Part shown: one piece after another, positions 37,730-50,514 of the stretch | Layout of the letters: the number at the start of each line of letters is the position of its first letter | Position numbering within the stretch: position 1 is the first letter of the stretch | NCBI GenBank assembly: GCA_038380795.1 | Contig: CM076261.1 | Location: 37,039,866 to 37,103,865, forward strand | From: Pyrocephalus nanus | Taxonomy: Eukaryota > Chordata > Aves > Passeriformes > Tyrannidae | Direction of reading: 5' to 3' | Length of the DNA: 64,000 nucleotides | Notes under the pieces: model-generated | Seen by the model: the letters and a program-made list of their open reading frames with translations, nothing else | The model's database searches: none | Told to the model about the DNA's origin: nothing | Translations under genes and position numbers: made by a program

Positions 37730-37920
37730 TGTGGTGAGTTGACCTTGTCTGACCAGATGCCCACTCAGCTGCTCTCCTCAACAGAACAGGCAGAGGAAAT
37801 AAAATGGAAGAATTCAGGTTGAAATAAAGACAGGGATGTCCCTTACTAGTTACTGTTAACATACTCAACCTGAGGAAAAATATTTAATTTACTAACAATT
37901 AAAATAGAGTGGGATGGTTA
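37730..37920 (-). mobile_element. ERV LTR 3' fragment, antisense
   Basis: The left edge tgtggtgagttgacc matches the reverse complement of the 3' edge of a bird LTR family. It is followed by an agctgctct block, a gaaataaagacaggga block and an atttaatttactaac block, in the same order as the fragment at 60581-60832 (agctgctct, caagacaggga, atttaatttattgat). Similarity stops after about 37920. The aaagacag block corresponds to the ctgtcttta block after the poly(A) signal in the 11033 and 41702 LTRs, so the families are probably related, and the sense strand is minus. No retroviral genes adjoin it. Confidence 0.7.
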
Positions 37921-40900
37921 GACTGTCAAATGCTCTGACCAGGTTCTTTTGGATATTCTACTTGTGGAGAATATAATGCTTAATACGAAATATACTTATT
38001 TGAAGATATTTTATGTAGCACAGGATTTTTGCAGAATGATGGAAAATATATTGAAAACACAACACTTGCAAGTTACACTTATCAAAATACAGCAATAGCA
38101 ATACACACTTCAAACACATACCAGTGTATTTCTCACTGCTGGTCTCTGTGATTCATTCACTGCCACAAATGGGCATCCCCACTGGGCATCCCAGGAGGGA
38201 ACATATGGGCTGAAAGAAGCTCAAGCCAGTTTCCCTCTTCAAAATTATTTTCCTGGTTTCCTGGATTTTGTATTCTGTGTTGGGCTGAAGTAGTGTTCAT
38301 TCTCCCTATGCCTGTCTGACTAACTCAGGGAGGCATTGACACCTTTAGGTAATCTGCCTAACTGTGAGTAGCTGTTACCTAAAACAAAGGTCACTCTCTG
38401 TTCCCTTTGTGTTTACATAGAGTCAGCTTCTTTGCATTATTCTTTGAGAGTTTTATAAGCACATTAACCTTCCCCTCCTGTTTCTGAGGAGCTCAGCCTT
38501 ACCTTGCAGTGAGGCTGATGGAGCTGGTTGGAGTGGTCTGCGTCTGGCATGCGGCAAAACCAGCCACTCCACACTGGGCTGTGTGGCGACGTAAACTATC
38601 CACTCTCCTCAGTTATATAATGCAACATGGAATAGGGTAAGTAGCTAATTACTTTATTCACTTTAATTTTATTATTAGGCACTTATTTGCAGTTACAGAG
38701 GCACTGAATTGTATTTGATTTCACTTGGACAACTGTGCATTTAAATATATAACTTACTGGGTTGGACCTTACTCTAAACATTCACATCCCCACTTGTGCA
38801 AGGTACCTGGTATTTTTGAAACCGCATCGTGCAGGTGCAGAGACTTGTCTGAAAGATACCAAAAAAGTTCTCCCTAAGGAAATGTTCACTGAACTGTCTG
38901 ATAGAAGTGGAGTGATTTGACAGTTACATAAATATGATTTGTTGATCTGTGGTTTACTTCTTGTGCCTAATTCCCTTATCCATTTATTTTCCTCTCAAGC
39001 AGTCAGTCTGTCTATACTGGAACTGAGATGCTTCCAAATAGGAAACATTGTTTGTCTGATATTGTAAACTTATACTGAAATAGAAATGTATTTACTACAA
39101 ACTGTACTCATAATTAACACCAACTACAATTAAAACCCGTAAGGGAGAATAGCTCCTTTCCAAGGTGTTCAACATCTTGCCTAACAATGCAACAGGTGTG
39201 CATAGTACCTCTGAGCACATTGTCAGTAAGCTTTGATTCCTGCTTGGTTTTAAATAGCTGCATCACTGCAGAAGGGTAAAGTAGCTGTCAGCTGTCTCTC
39301 ATATAGCTCTGCATGACAGCTGTGTTCAGGCAAAGGGGCTGGGATTGTTCTCACCCAAACCTGCTCAGAAGCTGAAGAACAAGGTCATGTGAACTTGGCT
39401 CTGTCACTGTGCTGATTGTGGTTAAAGACACCACAGTTGTGTGAAGAAAGGCTTGTTCTAGAACTCTACAATTTCTTAATGCTCTTTGGACCAGTTACAG
39501 CCTTCTTATAAAATACACTTGTGTGCTCACACAGCCACAATGTACGCTGACTCCTAACACTGCTGTGCTTTAAAAGATGAGTGTTAAATTCAAATCAGCA
39601 TTAGTTCAAGCACCATTTTCTATTGTTTGGCAAGTACATGTTGGTTGTGAGAGGTTTATTATTAGGTATCTTCTTTAAGATAATGCAGTTTCTGTTTATG
39701 GACTCAGTTGATTTTGGATCCCTAAAAAGTTGCATTAACTCTAGTGGGAGAGGTATCTGATGTGTGGTGGTATATTTGCATCTCCACTAGAGACAAAAAT
39801 CTGTGAAGTTTCTGTGTGTATGTAGTTGGCTTGTCTTCCATAGCCATAATTTGCTCCAGGCATCTATGGAAATTAAATATCAAAAGAGATATTTAGTCAT
39901 AGGTAAATAAAATTATTTTCATATTCTTTCATTTTTCCAATATGTCATGTTTATATAGTTGTATGAATTTTATGTTCAGCTATGTTACTGAATATTCACA
40001 GAGTAATGAGGTAATGCATGGGGATGAAAAGCTTGTCTAGGTGTCCTTGATTAGTTTATAAATATCAATTTTTCTCTTTGTATGGATGACTTATACTACC
40101 TTTGAGGAAAACAGGTTCTTCTACATAATCCATTGAAACTTGAAATGATGAGACATCCAAGTATATGATTTGTTTTTATTGTTGTTCTTGAGATTAAAAT
40201 TTTCCAGTTGAATGTGTAAGGCTAAGGTTGTGGTACATTACAAAACATATAATTTAAAAACTTCTTTTTTGAGGGTTCTCAATGTTGTTGATACTTTAAA
40301 TGGAGAAAAAGTCAAGGAAAAACCAGTAAATTTCTCAGACTTATGCAATTGTGCTATCTCATATAAGTGAAGTTTATGCTCTGGACATCTATGAGATATT
40401 GACAAGATGAGAACATACAAAGCATTTTTTAAAGTTTCTTTTTTTTGGAGGATGTGTCTATTTGTGTTTTTTATTGACTGCAAAAATGAGGTAGTTTGCA
40501 TCAATAGGATGCAGGTCCCCTAAGTTTAAAACTCCTAGAGTATGATTTACTTTGAAGATTATCTTATATTAATATATTACAAATATGATATGTAGATTGG
40601 TTTGGAGAATTGTTTTTAATAGTTGATTCTGTTTTTTAAAATGAAGCTACCTTTATCCTACTATTAATAAATAACTGCAAAACAAACTGAATATCTGAAA
40701 ATATTAAATTACATTAGCAAAAAGAACTGCTAATAGTCTCTGTCTCATGGAAGTCAAATTAATTCCCTCAGCCTAAGTCTGATCTTTGTACTGAGCAGTG
40801 TAAGCAGAATTATTTTGATAGCTTGAGTTTCCACTATGTATCGTTGCCTAAGTGAAATTCTAGTCACTAATTACTGAACCATTCACTGTGCAGGTTGCAT

Positions 40901-41143
40901 ATGGCTTTGTTAGCAATTACACTTATTTCAAATTGAGAGAATTACTTGGAAATACAGTTCACTGAAGATTCAAACAGACCAGAGCAATTAAGCATTAGTT
41001 GCCAAAGGCCTTCAGTTAAAATTATTGGATGGTACTTTCACTATAAATGTTCATCTACCTGATCCTGATCTCCAGAGACTCCTCACTGATTCCTAATAAA
41101 TATTCACGGTTTCTCTCTAATACCAGTATGAGCATTTAATAAT

Positions 41144-41188
<45 letters not shown>

Positions 41189-41701
41189 AGAAGAAAAGAG
41201 TCTTAAATTCACTAAGATTTGTTCTGAGGGCAAAAATGGAAGGTATTCAAAGATTGTTTCTTTCAGGCACTCTAGTAGTAGAGATCCCATGTGATCTAAT
41301 ATTTCCATCTGACGGTCCCTAAGAAGGGTCAAGTAGCTGTAGTGTTTGCCATTATTAGTTGTGACTCCCTCAGTATAAGTACAAGACAACTTTAATTACC
41401 TTAAGCTATTGCTTCTCCAGATTTACTGAATCAGTCCTAATATATTTATAAACAGACATAATGGAGTTAGAGATGCTTGATTAGTTGCCTTTTGTGTACC
41501 CCACTTAAAACAGCTACTTTTTAAACCATGAAAAAATAAGAATGCAGGCTGAACTTACTGGGGTCAGAAGGAGGTAACATAAAGATATTTAAGCAATTGG
41601 TTTTATCAATAACAGCTAATAGAGCTTCCACCGTAACCATTGTTAAACTCCCAGTTTAAATATTTTGGTCCAAAATATATTGATTCTCAGCCTTTGTAAT
41701 G
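37921..41701. other. Single-copy DNA, slightly GC-richer at 38.1-38.6 kb
   Basis: No gene recognised. The stretch 38100-38620 is less AT-rich than its surroundings and could be the remainder of the preceding LTR or another old repeat, but I found no convincing match. A 39-base A run lies at 41148-41186. Confidence 0.5.
41148..41186. repeat. A39 homopolymer
   Basis: Thirty-nine uninterrupted A residues followed by a gaagaagaaaag run. An AATAAA occurs at 41095-41100, 48 bases upstream, somewhat far for a processed-RNA tail. The upstream sequence resembles no gene I know, so simple poly(A) expansion is as likely as a retrocopy tail. Confidence 0.9.
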
Positions 41702-42288
41702 TGTGCTGGTTTGGGCTGGGATAAAGTTAGTTTTCTTTGCTGTGGCTAGTATGGGACTGTGTTTTGGTTTTATGCTAAACACAGGGTTGATAGTATAGAG
41801 ATGTTTTTGTTATAGCTGAGCAGGGCTTGCACAGAGTCAAGGCCTTTTCTGCATTTTGTGCTTCCACACTAGCAAAGGAGACTGGGGGGTGAATGGGAGG
41901 TTGGGAGAGGACACAACCAGGATAGGTGACCCAAACTGACCAAAGGGATATTGCACACCATATGACATCTTCCTCAGTATTTAGAGCGGGGGAAAGGAGG
42001 AAGGGTGGGATGTCTGGAGTGTAATGGCATTTGTCTCCCCATCTCACTGTTATGCGGTGTTCTCCTGGGGATGACTGAACACCTAGCTTGCCACAGAAAG
42101 CAGTGAAATAAGTCTTTGTTTTGCTTTGCTTGTGGATGAAGCTTTTGCTTTCCCTATTAAACTGTCTTTATCTCAACCTATGAGTTTTCTAGCTTTTACT
42201 CTTCCAATTCTCCCCCTGATCCTACTGGTGGGAGAGTGAATCAGCGGCTGCGTGGGGCTTGGCTGCTGGCTGTAGTTAAACCATGACA
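41702..42288 (+). mobile_element. Solo-type avian ERV LTR
   Basis: A 587-base LTR from tgtgctggtttgggctggga to ttaaaccatgaca, with canonical TG...CA ends. It aligns throughout by eye with the second part of the 12-kb copy: shared blocks include gtcaaggccttttctg, aactgaccaaagggatatt and ttgctttccctattaaactg. ATTAAA at 42156-42161 marks the poly(A) signal and the plus sense. No gag/pol/env or primer-binding site follows, so it fits a solo LTR left by recombination. The flanking 5 bases (taatg before, gcatg after) match only partly, so the target-site duplication has decayed or is absent. Confidence 0.9.
42156..42161 (+). terminator. LTR poly(A) signal ATTAAA
   Basis: Same ATTAAA and flanks as in the LTR copy at 12206, followed by ctgtctttatctc. 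Confidence 0.6.
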
Positions 42289-43039
42289 GCATGCAAGATC
42301 CCTGAAAAAGGTTTTATAATTTTGCTTCCAGTAATTCTATAAGTGGTGTGGAGCCAAAAACTAAAGATGTGAGGTGTAATCATTGACTAGAAAGCATTAG
42401 GAACTAGCACTTTTATATTTGTAGTACATATCAGCAAATTTTAACTTCTAATTTCCATTCTAACAAATGAAAGCAAGAGAAATTTAACTCATATTTAACA
42501 ATTTCTCTAGAATAATGAAATGGAAAATTTGGCTATAATCTCATTTTTAAAATGTAGGTTAGCTATGAGTCTTGAAATATATGTGGTTGTTACACTGAAG
42601 AATTTGTTTTTTATTTCCAGATATAAAATGAACACAAGTTTGAAATATATACTTCCAGGGGAAAAATTATAAATTAGAAAGCCATCTATTCAGAAATTAT
42701 TGGCCAAAAGCACATTAGTGATGCATTGAATAGCATTCAGAGATATTATAAATTCAGTAATTGAAACACAAATTATGCATGCTTATTATTTATGAGATTT
42801 TAAGTATTGCTTTTCATCAGAAAATGTAAATGGCATTAAAACAATTAATTATTCAGACTGACAAAAATGTAAAAGCTAGCAAAGCACTTTACCATTCCCA
42901 AAGTGAAACTAAATAAATTGAGAAGACTGATTTCTTATGCTGTTTAGGCTTAATGCAGCAGCCTAAGTTCTTTGGTTGAAAAACTAGACGTAATTCGGAA
43001 GTGTGCAAAGTACATTGTAACGTATGTCCTTGTTTATGA

Positions 43040-43066
43040 TAAGGAATTCTTAAAAAGAATTCCTTA
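43040..43066. repeat. Perfect 12-bp inverted repeat (hairpin)
   Basis: Arms taaggaattctt (43040-43051) and aagaattcctta (43055-43066) are exact reverse complements separated by aaa. Each arm contains a gaattc palindrome. Could fold as a tight hairpin; no terminator or gene context explains it. Confidence 0.9.
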
Positions 43067-44912
43067 AATGTATTTGTATTGGATCATCAAGGCATTTACC
43101 CTTTTGTCTTCTCTTAGAAGGCACTTTGTTTTAACAAATAGTGTTATAAAATGGGGTGCAGGGAGGGAATATCACTATCTGTGGAGCAAATTTATCATTG
43201 TTTCTTTTCCTCTTCCTGAAATACAGATACTAAAAAGGATGTGAAATTAAAAGAACAAACAGCATTTGACACCTTTTGATAACATGCACCTTTAAATAGC
43301 TGTTAATACCAACATAATGAGGAGAGGTTTAGGCCCAATATATTAACATCTCTAGGAATATATCATGATTGGTTTTATTTAAAGTGATTTTCTAAAAATT
43401 TTAGGACTAATTGTCCTAAATAGCTTTAGAGATCTTCTGCTTTGAATCTATACTATTGTATTTTTTATACTTTTTTTTTTTCTCAGGGTATGTAAAATAT
43501 CTATAGAGTTCAGTAAAGTCAGGGAAATGATCTTAGTAAGTCATCAGAGGATTTAATGTAATATCACATAGACAGTGACATGAGGCTAGTCCAAGAGTTA
43601 ATCAGATTTATAAATGGGGAAATTAGGAGGATAATGAACTGATAAATCAGTAATAAACCTATTCTAAAGAGTAAGACATTTTTGGCTCTCTTCATTAAGA
43701 TTTGTATCTCCTAAAGGAAAAGTGATTTCTTAATGTTAAGCCTTCTAGAAGTCACTGTGACCTATTTCTGAGAATAAAATTAAAAAGATAAACTTTCTTT
43801 TTAAATTCATAGGTAGGACAGAGAAGTCACAAAGGGAATGTAAACTTATTTTCTGCAGATAGCTCTCATGCTAACTGTTTTAAAAAAGGTAAATGGACTA
43901 GGGCTGCCATTGCTTCAAATATCAAATCCCACTGTAATGGGTGTTCTTAAACTTTCTGTATTCAATAAAAGATTAGTTCTAAAGATAAAATCTAATCCTG
44001 TAGATGGATACATCACATTAGCAACATGTATGCTAATGTAAGCTCATTGCCTAATTTTTCTAGGCTCAAAATATTCATTAATACTTGCATTCTTTTACTT
44101 TCCTCCTAGAAACCATCAAAGGTGTATTGAAACTTTATTAAAAAGAATAACCAAAATCTTGCAATTTTTTTTATATGGATAGAGTGTGCTTTGCCATCAT
44201 ATAGTTTAAAATATGATCTCAATCCTTCTGCAGAAAATGAAAAAGTCCTGAGGACCTCAGTAGGCAGGATGCATTAGAGAATATTAGCCTTCATATTTAG
44301 AAGTCTAACTTCAAGACTTTTTTGTTTTCCTCATTTCTATCTATGTGTGTAATATATGTGTGATAATCAGTTTTATTTGTTGAGCAGCACTGCCAATAAC
44401 AATGGAACTGTGGAAGTAATGATCCAGGAAATCACCTGCAGTGTTGTCTTCCTTATCCTCCTGTAATTACCGACTGATCTAAGTGCTCAATGTACTGGTA
44501 ATTTAAAACTGACTGAAAAAAAGTGTAGAAATGTATACAGTCTCAGAAAATTTTTGTCCAAAAGAGGAAAAAAAATAGATGTAAAATTTCCATTGAGTTT
44601 AGAACAGAGTCAGTTGGCTGTCTCAGGAAAAAAAAAAGAAATTAGAATATAAGAATGTTATAATATAACTATATATAAAGAATTAAAATAAATTATGAAA
44701 TCATAATAAACTTTTAAACTAATTTTTCATGGTAATATTCAGACCATTTAAGGACCTGAGCTGTAGCCTGCTGATTGAAACCTATATTAAAAGCACGTAA
44801 GTAGGTTTCATTCAATATCAAAATTTAAACAGAAAATCTACTGTAATCTAAAAAAAAGTATAATTTTATAAAATAATAGTAAAATATGAAAAGTACGTAT
44901 TTTAGTGGAATT

Positions 44913-44934
44913 AAAAAAAAAAAAAAAAAAAAAA
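44913..44934. repeat. A22 homopolymer
   Basis: Twenty-two A residues. No recognisable retrotransposon body upstream. Confidence 0.9.
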
Positions 44935-46743
44935 GAAATGTAAGTTTTCCTAATGTCCAAAAGATATAAAGCAAATGCTTCCAAGACAAGCTTTATTGAG
45001 ACCTTGTAATAATGTCTATAATTAGGATCTGGAATAAAAGAACAAAACCTTTTCTCTGTACCTATAGGATTATATTGATATTTCACTGCAAAAGGAATTT
45101 TCTTTGTTTTCCAGTTTTTATTAAGAGTTAATTTTAAAGAACAAAAAGAAAACTATGATATAAAACTTTATCATTCATCACTTCTTGACTGCTTTTTTTC
45201 CCACCATTATTGTGTATTTTCTAGTTTAGTTTTTCCTAACAGTGAAAAAGGTTCTACTTATTTCTGAAATTTTTTATGCAGTATTGTTCTCCATGCTGTT
45301 CAATAAGATGGTTATTTTACCCATCAAAATGTTCTCTTTTTTTTGTAATACCATAATCTGTTTCTTTGTAGTACGAAACCTTGTTTGCCTTAAAATTTCT
45401 TTTCCTTCCCCCATAAGTGTTCAAGTGAAGAAATTGTGTAACTCTTACTTTACTTTTAAACCACCTCATTGCAAAAAAATTACTTACCACTTAACTAAGC
45501 CTTAGTAGAGATTTTTAGACAAAATTATGGACAAGTACTCTTGGAAAACACAGATCTTTCAGGGATCTTTGTACATTTGAAATTTCTTAATAAATTTATT
45601 TGAAGTTATTTCAAAGATTCCTATTTTCTGCTCACCCACCCACCCTCCATTGCACTTTAAACTGTGAGTACTCGATCCCACAGGCAACTCACAACAAAAC
45701 AAGTAAAGGACAGTAATAGGCGAGCAGGAGAGATGCAGTAGGGTTGCTGCAGATGCATACACTACCTCATACAATGCTAGAGGAAGGGAGGAAGTGATTT
45801 GGTGTCTAATCTCCTTTTAGTTCTGCTCCTCCTCCTTTTCCATAAACCTGACCCTATTTAATGAGTGGGTTTACAAGTCAGTTCAAATAGCAAAGCATGA
45901 AGCATTCCAACACAGAGGAAAAGGAGCTGTGCAAAAGTCATCTTTTTTTCATACAACTAGTTCCACTCTCCAAACTGTACATGTACCATGCAGAATTGAT
46001 GACTTATGTAATAAAAAAGAGAGCTCCTTCTGATGAGATAGCTTACAGATTTTCCTGCCTATACAATTACCTGAGAAAATTATATAAATTACGTATGACT
46101 TTATATCTAGGAAGTCAGTATTGTTGCTCTTGGAAGAGTAGCAGGAGGATTAACTCACAGTATCAATACAGAAAGATCAGAGGCACCTGGTAAAAATATC
46201 GAGGCATCAGTCCACATCATTATTTCCATGTGAATAGATGCTAATAGTCCACATCAGGTTGTTGTTTCATACTGTTTGCAGTATAAGAATTTATTTTGTC
46301 ATTCTTATTCTATGTGATATTTGAGGCAAATTCACATTTGTTTGGCTTTTTCCTCATTAAGAAGTTAAAAAACCCCACCCCATCTATCTTTTGAGGGGGC
46401 TTTGAGTGCAGATCTGCTGGAATGGCCTAAGTCTCCCAACATACAAGCAGAGTTTCTGGAAGCCGGGGAAAATACTTTTTTATATTCCTCTCCTGCTAGG
46501 AATACATGTAGGTGGTTGTATATTCTCAGCCACTCTCAACCTACTCTTCCTTTCTTTTATTTCCTAAAGCAACTTGGAGGTTAGGAACTAGCAGAACTTC
46601 CAGTTTGTGCATTGATGTCTGTCAGAAACAGACAGGACATTATCCAGTAAAAAACATAAGGTGCTTGTGGCTATCTTTCTAGTGGGAGCAAGTGAGCTGT
46701 ATGTGAAAGCATCTAGACATAGGGGAAACAGAAGAACTGAGGT

Positions 46744-46862
46744 GTTTGTTGGTTGTTTGTTTTTTGTTTTTTTTTTTTTTTTTTTTTTTTTGTGTGTTTT
46801 TTTGTTTGTGTTTTTTTGTTTTTATGGTTTTTTTTGTTTTTTTTTTTTTTGGGGGGGGGTGG
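46744..46862. repeat. T-rich tract ending in a G9 run
   Basis: About 105 bases almost wholly T with scattered G, including a T run of about 25 at 46767-46790, then nine G residues at 46851-46859. Overlapping plus-strand frames encode Phe-rich artefacts. Confidence 0.9.
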
Positions 46863-49424
46863 GCAGAAGAAAAAGAAGAACAGCAATAATGAAAGTACCT
46901 GGGGTCTTCTCAGGAAAATTTTATTATGCAGTGCAGTTTTACTGACTACCTAAAAATGGTAATTCTGCCATGGCTGTTTACATAGAGTTTTCTCACATTT
47001 TCACGATTTGGCATTTTAAGAAGGTAAAAAAAGTGGGAATAAAGACTTGTCCTCAGCTGCAGGTGACATTGTGAATGTCAAATGCTGTGGGTCTCATTTC
47101 CTCAGCTAATAAAGGGATAATGTTTGAATTCTTAACAACACTGTTGATGTTTACTTTGTTGATTGAATAAAGCTTCTAAATATTCTCTAACAGAAGATGT
47201 TCCTGAAATGAGTACAGCTAGAGTTATGGAAACAGAGGAAGCATAGGGGTTTGGGAACTCAAATTACTTCTGGACCGTACTAGACATTAGTTTTGATATG
47301 GCTCACATTTTCTGTGTTATTATACCTGTACTTCAAAGCTAAGATGAAATTCTTGATCTTAGTTCTAATAAAGGCCATTCACTGCTGACCTGTGTGAACA
47401 TCAACACAGTTCTCATTCCCTGGAGTCTGACCTATATCAGAAGATTTTAAAAGGCTTTTTCACTTTAGGGTTCTTTGCAAAATTAAATCCATGGGGTTAA
47501 ATCCATGGAGTGAATTATTAAATCTATGTGTTTCCTTCAAATTAGAGCATCTAGAAAGGAGGTTGCAGTGCCAACTTAGGTTTTTGTTTTATCATGTAAG
47601 ATATGAATTAGAATTTATCGAAGTTTTCCCACTATCTGAACAGACAAGGTCACCTGATCTGCAAATAATTAAGGAGCAGGTGTTGCTTTTTCTGCAGGCC
47701 ACTTTAGAGCATAAAACAGTTGAAATGCAGGAAAGGTGTTAATCTTTTTACCATGTATTGAACAAATTAAGGTTTTAAACCTGAAGAACTTTGTTGCTTG
47801 TCCCAAATAGAATTCTCTTTTCCTCACAGACCTTAGTAAGAATCTCATGGTATTGGTTTTAATTGAATAAATCCATACGGATTCTAGTAGATATCTCATC
47901 ATCTGCCAAGTACCACACTTGGTACTCAGGGAATTCACAGGGATTCTGTATTCCTAAAGTTATTACACCTGGGGCTGGAAAGGCAGTTGGGAACAAGAAA
48001 AAACCCAGCTAATAAAAACGCATGCCAATTTTACATAGAGTGTTTGTTAGTCTGAGTTTCATCAACCTCTCTACAGTGCAAGAGTTCAGTACTCTACAAG
48101 CAAGGAATGGATTTGAAACAGAGAGAGAGAGAAAGAAAGAAATGCTAAATTCTCTTTCTTCTCCAGGATGGCAACTGTCACTGAATGCCTGCTCTCCTCA
48201 AAGGTTAGGCTGAAATCAGTAAGCTTAAATTTTTATCCAGGACATGACTAATCAAAATTGAAATACTCCTGACTGCAAAAACATTCTACACCATGTTTGT
48301 AATGCAGCCATATTTATTAAGAAGAGAATTGTGCCCCTAGGTTTTTATGTTTCCATTTCATACAACTAATGAACTTCCTTAAGAAGTATTTTCTTGTGAA
48401 GACAAACTGAAAATAACTGAAAGGAAAATTTGAAAAATATAATGAAAATGATCTTTACTCAGAGGAAATCTAAAATACATGTACTTTATAATCTCATTGT
48501 ATTTGTTATTTCAAATTATGTAAATACTCTATTATCTGACTTCAGATATATTTATGTGTTTAAATTCCTCATTTTTCACTGTTCACCTTAATGGAATCAG
48601 GGGTTGTAACTGAGGAAGCAGGAAGCAAAATACATACACACAAATGTATAAAATTCCAAGTCCAAATCTAAAGTAAATGCTCTGGAAATATGAGTATCTC
48701 AGTCATACAAATTACTAAGAAAAATACTAGATTTTTTAGTAGTTTTTCAAAAACTGTACTTTTTACCAACCAAAACCTGTTTTTTTAAAAGAATAATAAT
48801 AGTAGCAGTTTACCAGTCTAATGTTTAACAGTGACATTAATGTGAGCTTCCTTGTGAACTTCTCTGTAGCAAGATCAAAATTAATTCCTTTCATGACGTT
48901 ATTATTAAAAAGCTATTGCTAATGATGGTGGTCACTAATATATAAGAAATTGTCTTTTTCAGGAAGAAATAGGTTTTTATACTGCACATTTAAGCATGTA
49001 CATTTATTAAAAAGAGAAAAAAGAAACAAATGTACAATCACCTCAAATATGTGTTAATAAAATATCAAGATTAAGAACTATTACCAGAAGCCAAGAAGTA
49101 AATATTTATTAACCTTAACTGCTAGAACCTGTACTTCATGGTTTTAGGAGCCCTCCAAGTGTGCTCACATGTTTTCAGACAGAAGAGAACCTTCTTGCAA
49201 TTTGCAGTTGGATTTGACACACCAGCTTATTTCTCACATTAGATTATGTGCATCTCAGTGTCACATAAAGGAGGTAATACAGCAGTGGAAACATGGAGAC
49301 AGTGTTGGATATAAGACTCTGGCAGTATTAGGGGATCTAAAGCAACTATTTCCTGTGCATGTCTACAGTACTCTATAAATTTTACATAACATCAAAGTAA
49401 TGCGTGAGGCAGGCCTAGAAAAAA

Positions 49425-49446
49425 AATTAAAAAAAAAAAAAAAAAA
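49425..49446. repeat. A-rich homopolymer run
   Basis: A run of A residues broken by one T, about 22 bases. Confidence 0.8.
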
Positions 49447-50472
49447 GGCAAGATTTCAACATCAGATTTTTGCATCTGAAAGTTTAAACTGATACCACAA
49501 CATCTACATTTACTACCATCTAGTAGAATTTAACTCGTTCACATATATACTAAACTGTTTTTTTAATTAAAGCCTTCATTTACACCTCAGGCTAGTTTCA
49601 GAGGTGACAGTACAGTTTGATCTTATACTCTTGCAGAAGGCTGTTTCATGTTAGTTTCACCTCCAATGAACCTAAATATTTCAACTTGCAGTGTGTATTT
49701 ATGGAGCCTATTTCCTATTACTATTTGTCTCTGGACCCAAAGTGATAAAGAGGAAATCAGAAGAGGAAGAATTTTACAAATTTAAAATTAGCGTCACTTT
49801 CACTGATATCATATTTAACAGTCATGGGTATTCCTATATAGATGTACACTCCAATTCAAGCCATTAGACTTTATCTCAAAGTACCTTAGTTACTTGCATC
49901 TCAAAGACTTTTTCTGTAGCTATCTGATGACAAATTTTTTTTTTCTTAATTTAAGGGGAGGAAAAATTCTCATATGTAGGTGTAGAGAATCTACACACCA
50001 TTTTAACAAGCAAACTGAAACAGAACTCTTATGTACAGAGAAGGTTCTCTACATTCAGGGATGTTACAGGGAAGCTTATGCAGAGTTTTGAGAAAGGTCA
50101 TGTGCACCTCAAAAAAGATTTGATATTTCCCCTTCCCTGATTTTTACATATCAGGCATGTCAAAATCAGAGTAAGTGACAGCCAAGGAGATTGGTAAGAT
50201 TTTTAGCCAGTTAATATAATTGCGGTTTTATAGTAATTCCCCAGATGTTAACCAGGACACATGAATACATTTCTCTATTTAGCATCCAAATAAGACTCAG
50301 AAAAGAAGAAAAGGTTTGAATAATTAATTATGCATGCAAAGTTAGTTTCAGCAAAAGTAGCTTGTCTGTAGTGTTAATGTGAGTGATGCTTGACCTAGAG
50401 ATGTTTTAATCTATTTCGGTAAAACTGAAACCAATTTTTATGCTTTTTTTTCCCTCCACCTTTCTTTTTCAG

Positions 50473-50514
50473 TTTATCAGAGCTTCATCTGAAACAACTG
50501 GGAAAAAAAAAGAG
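50473..50514 (+). other. Candidate 42-nt micro-exon (weak)
   Basis: A strong polypyrimidine tract and tttctttttcag precede a 42-base open segment reading FIRASSETTGKKKE, followed by a gtagaa donor-like hexamer at 50515. The length is a multiple of three. No partner exons or conservation data are available, and the lysines come from an A-run, so this may be chance. Confidence 0.12.

Noticed and set aside
46661..46953. Phe-rich open frames
   Set aside because: Translations of a T-rich tract; not a membrane protein.
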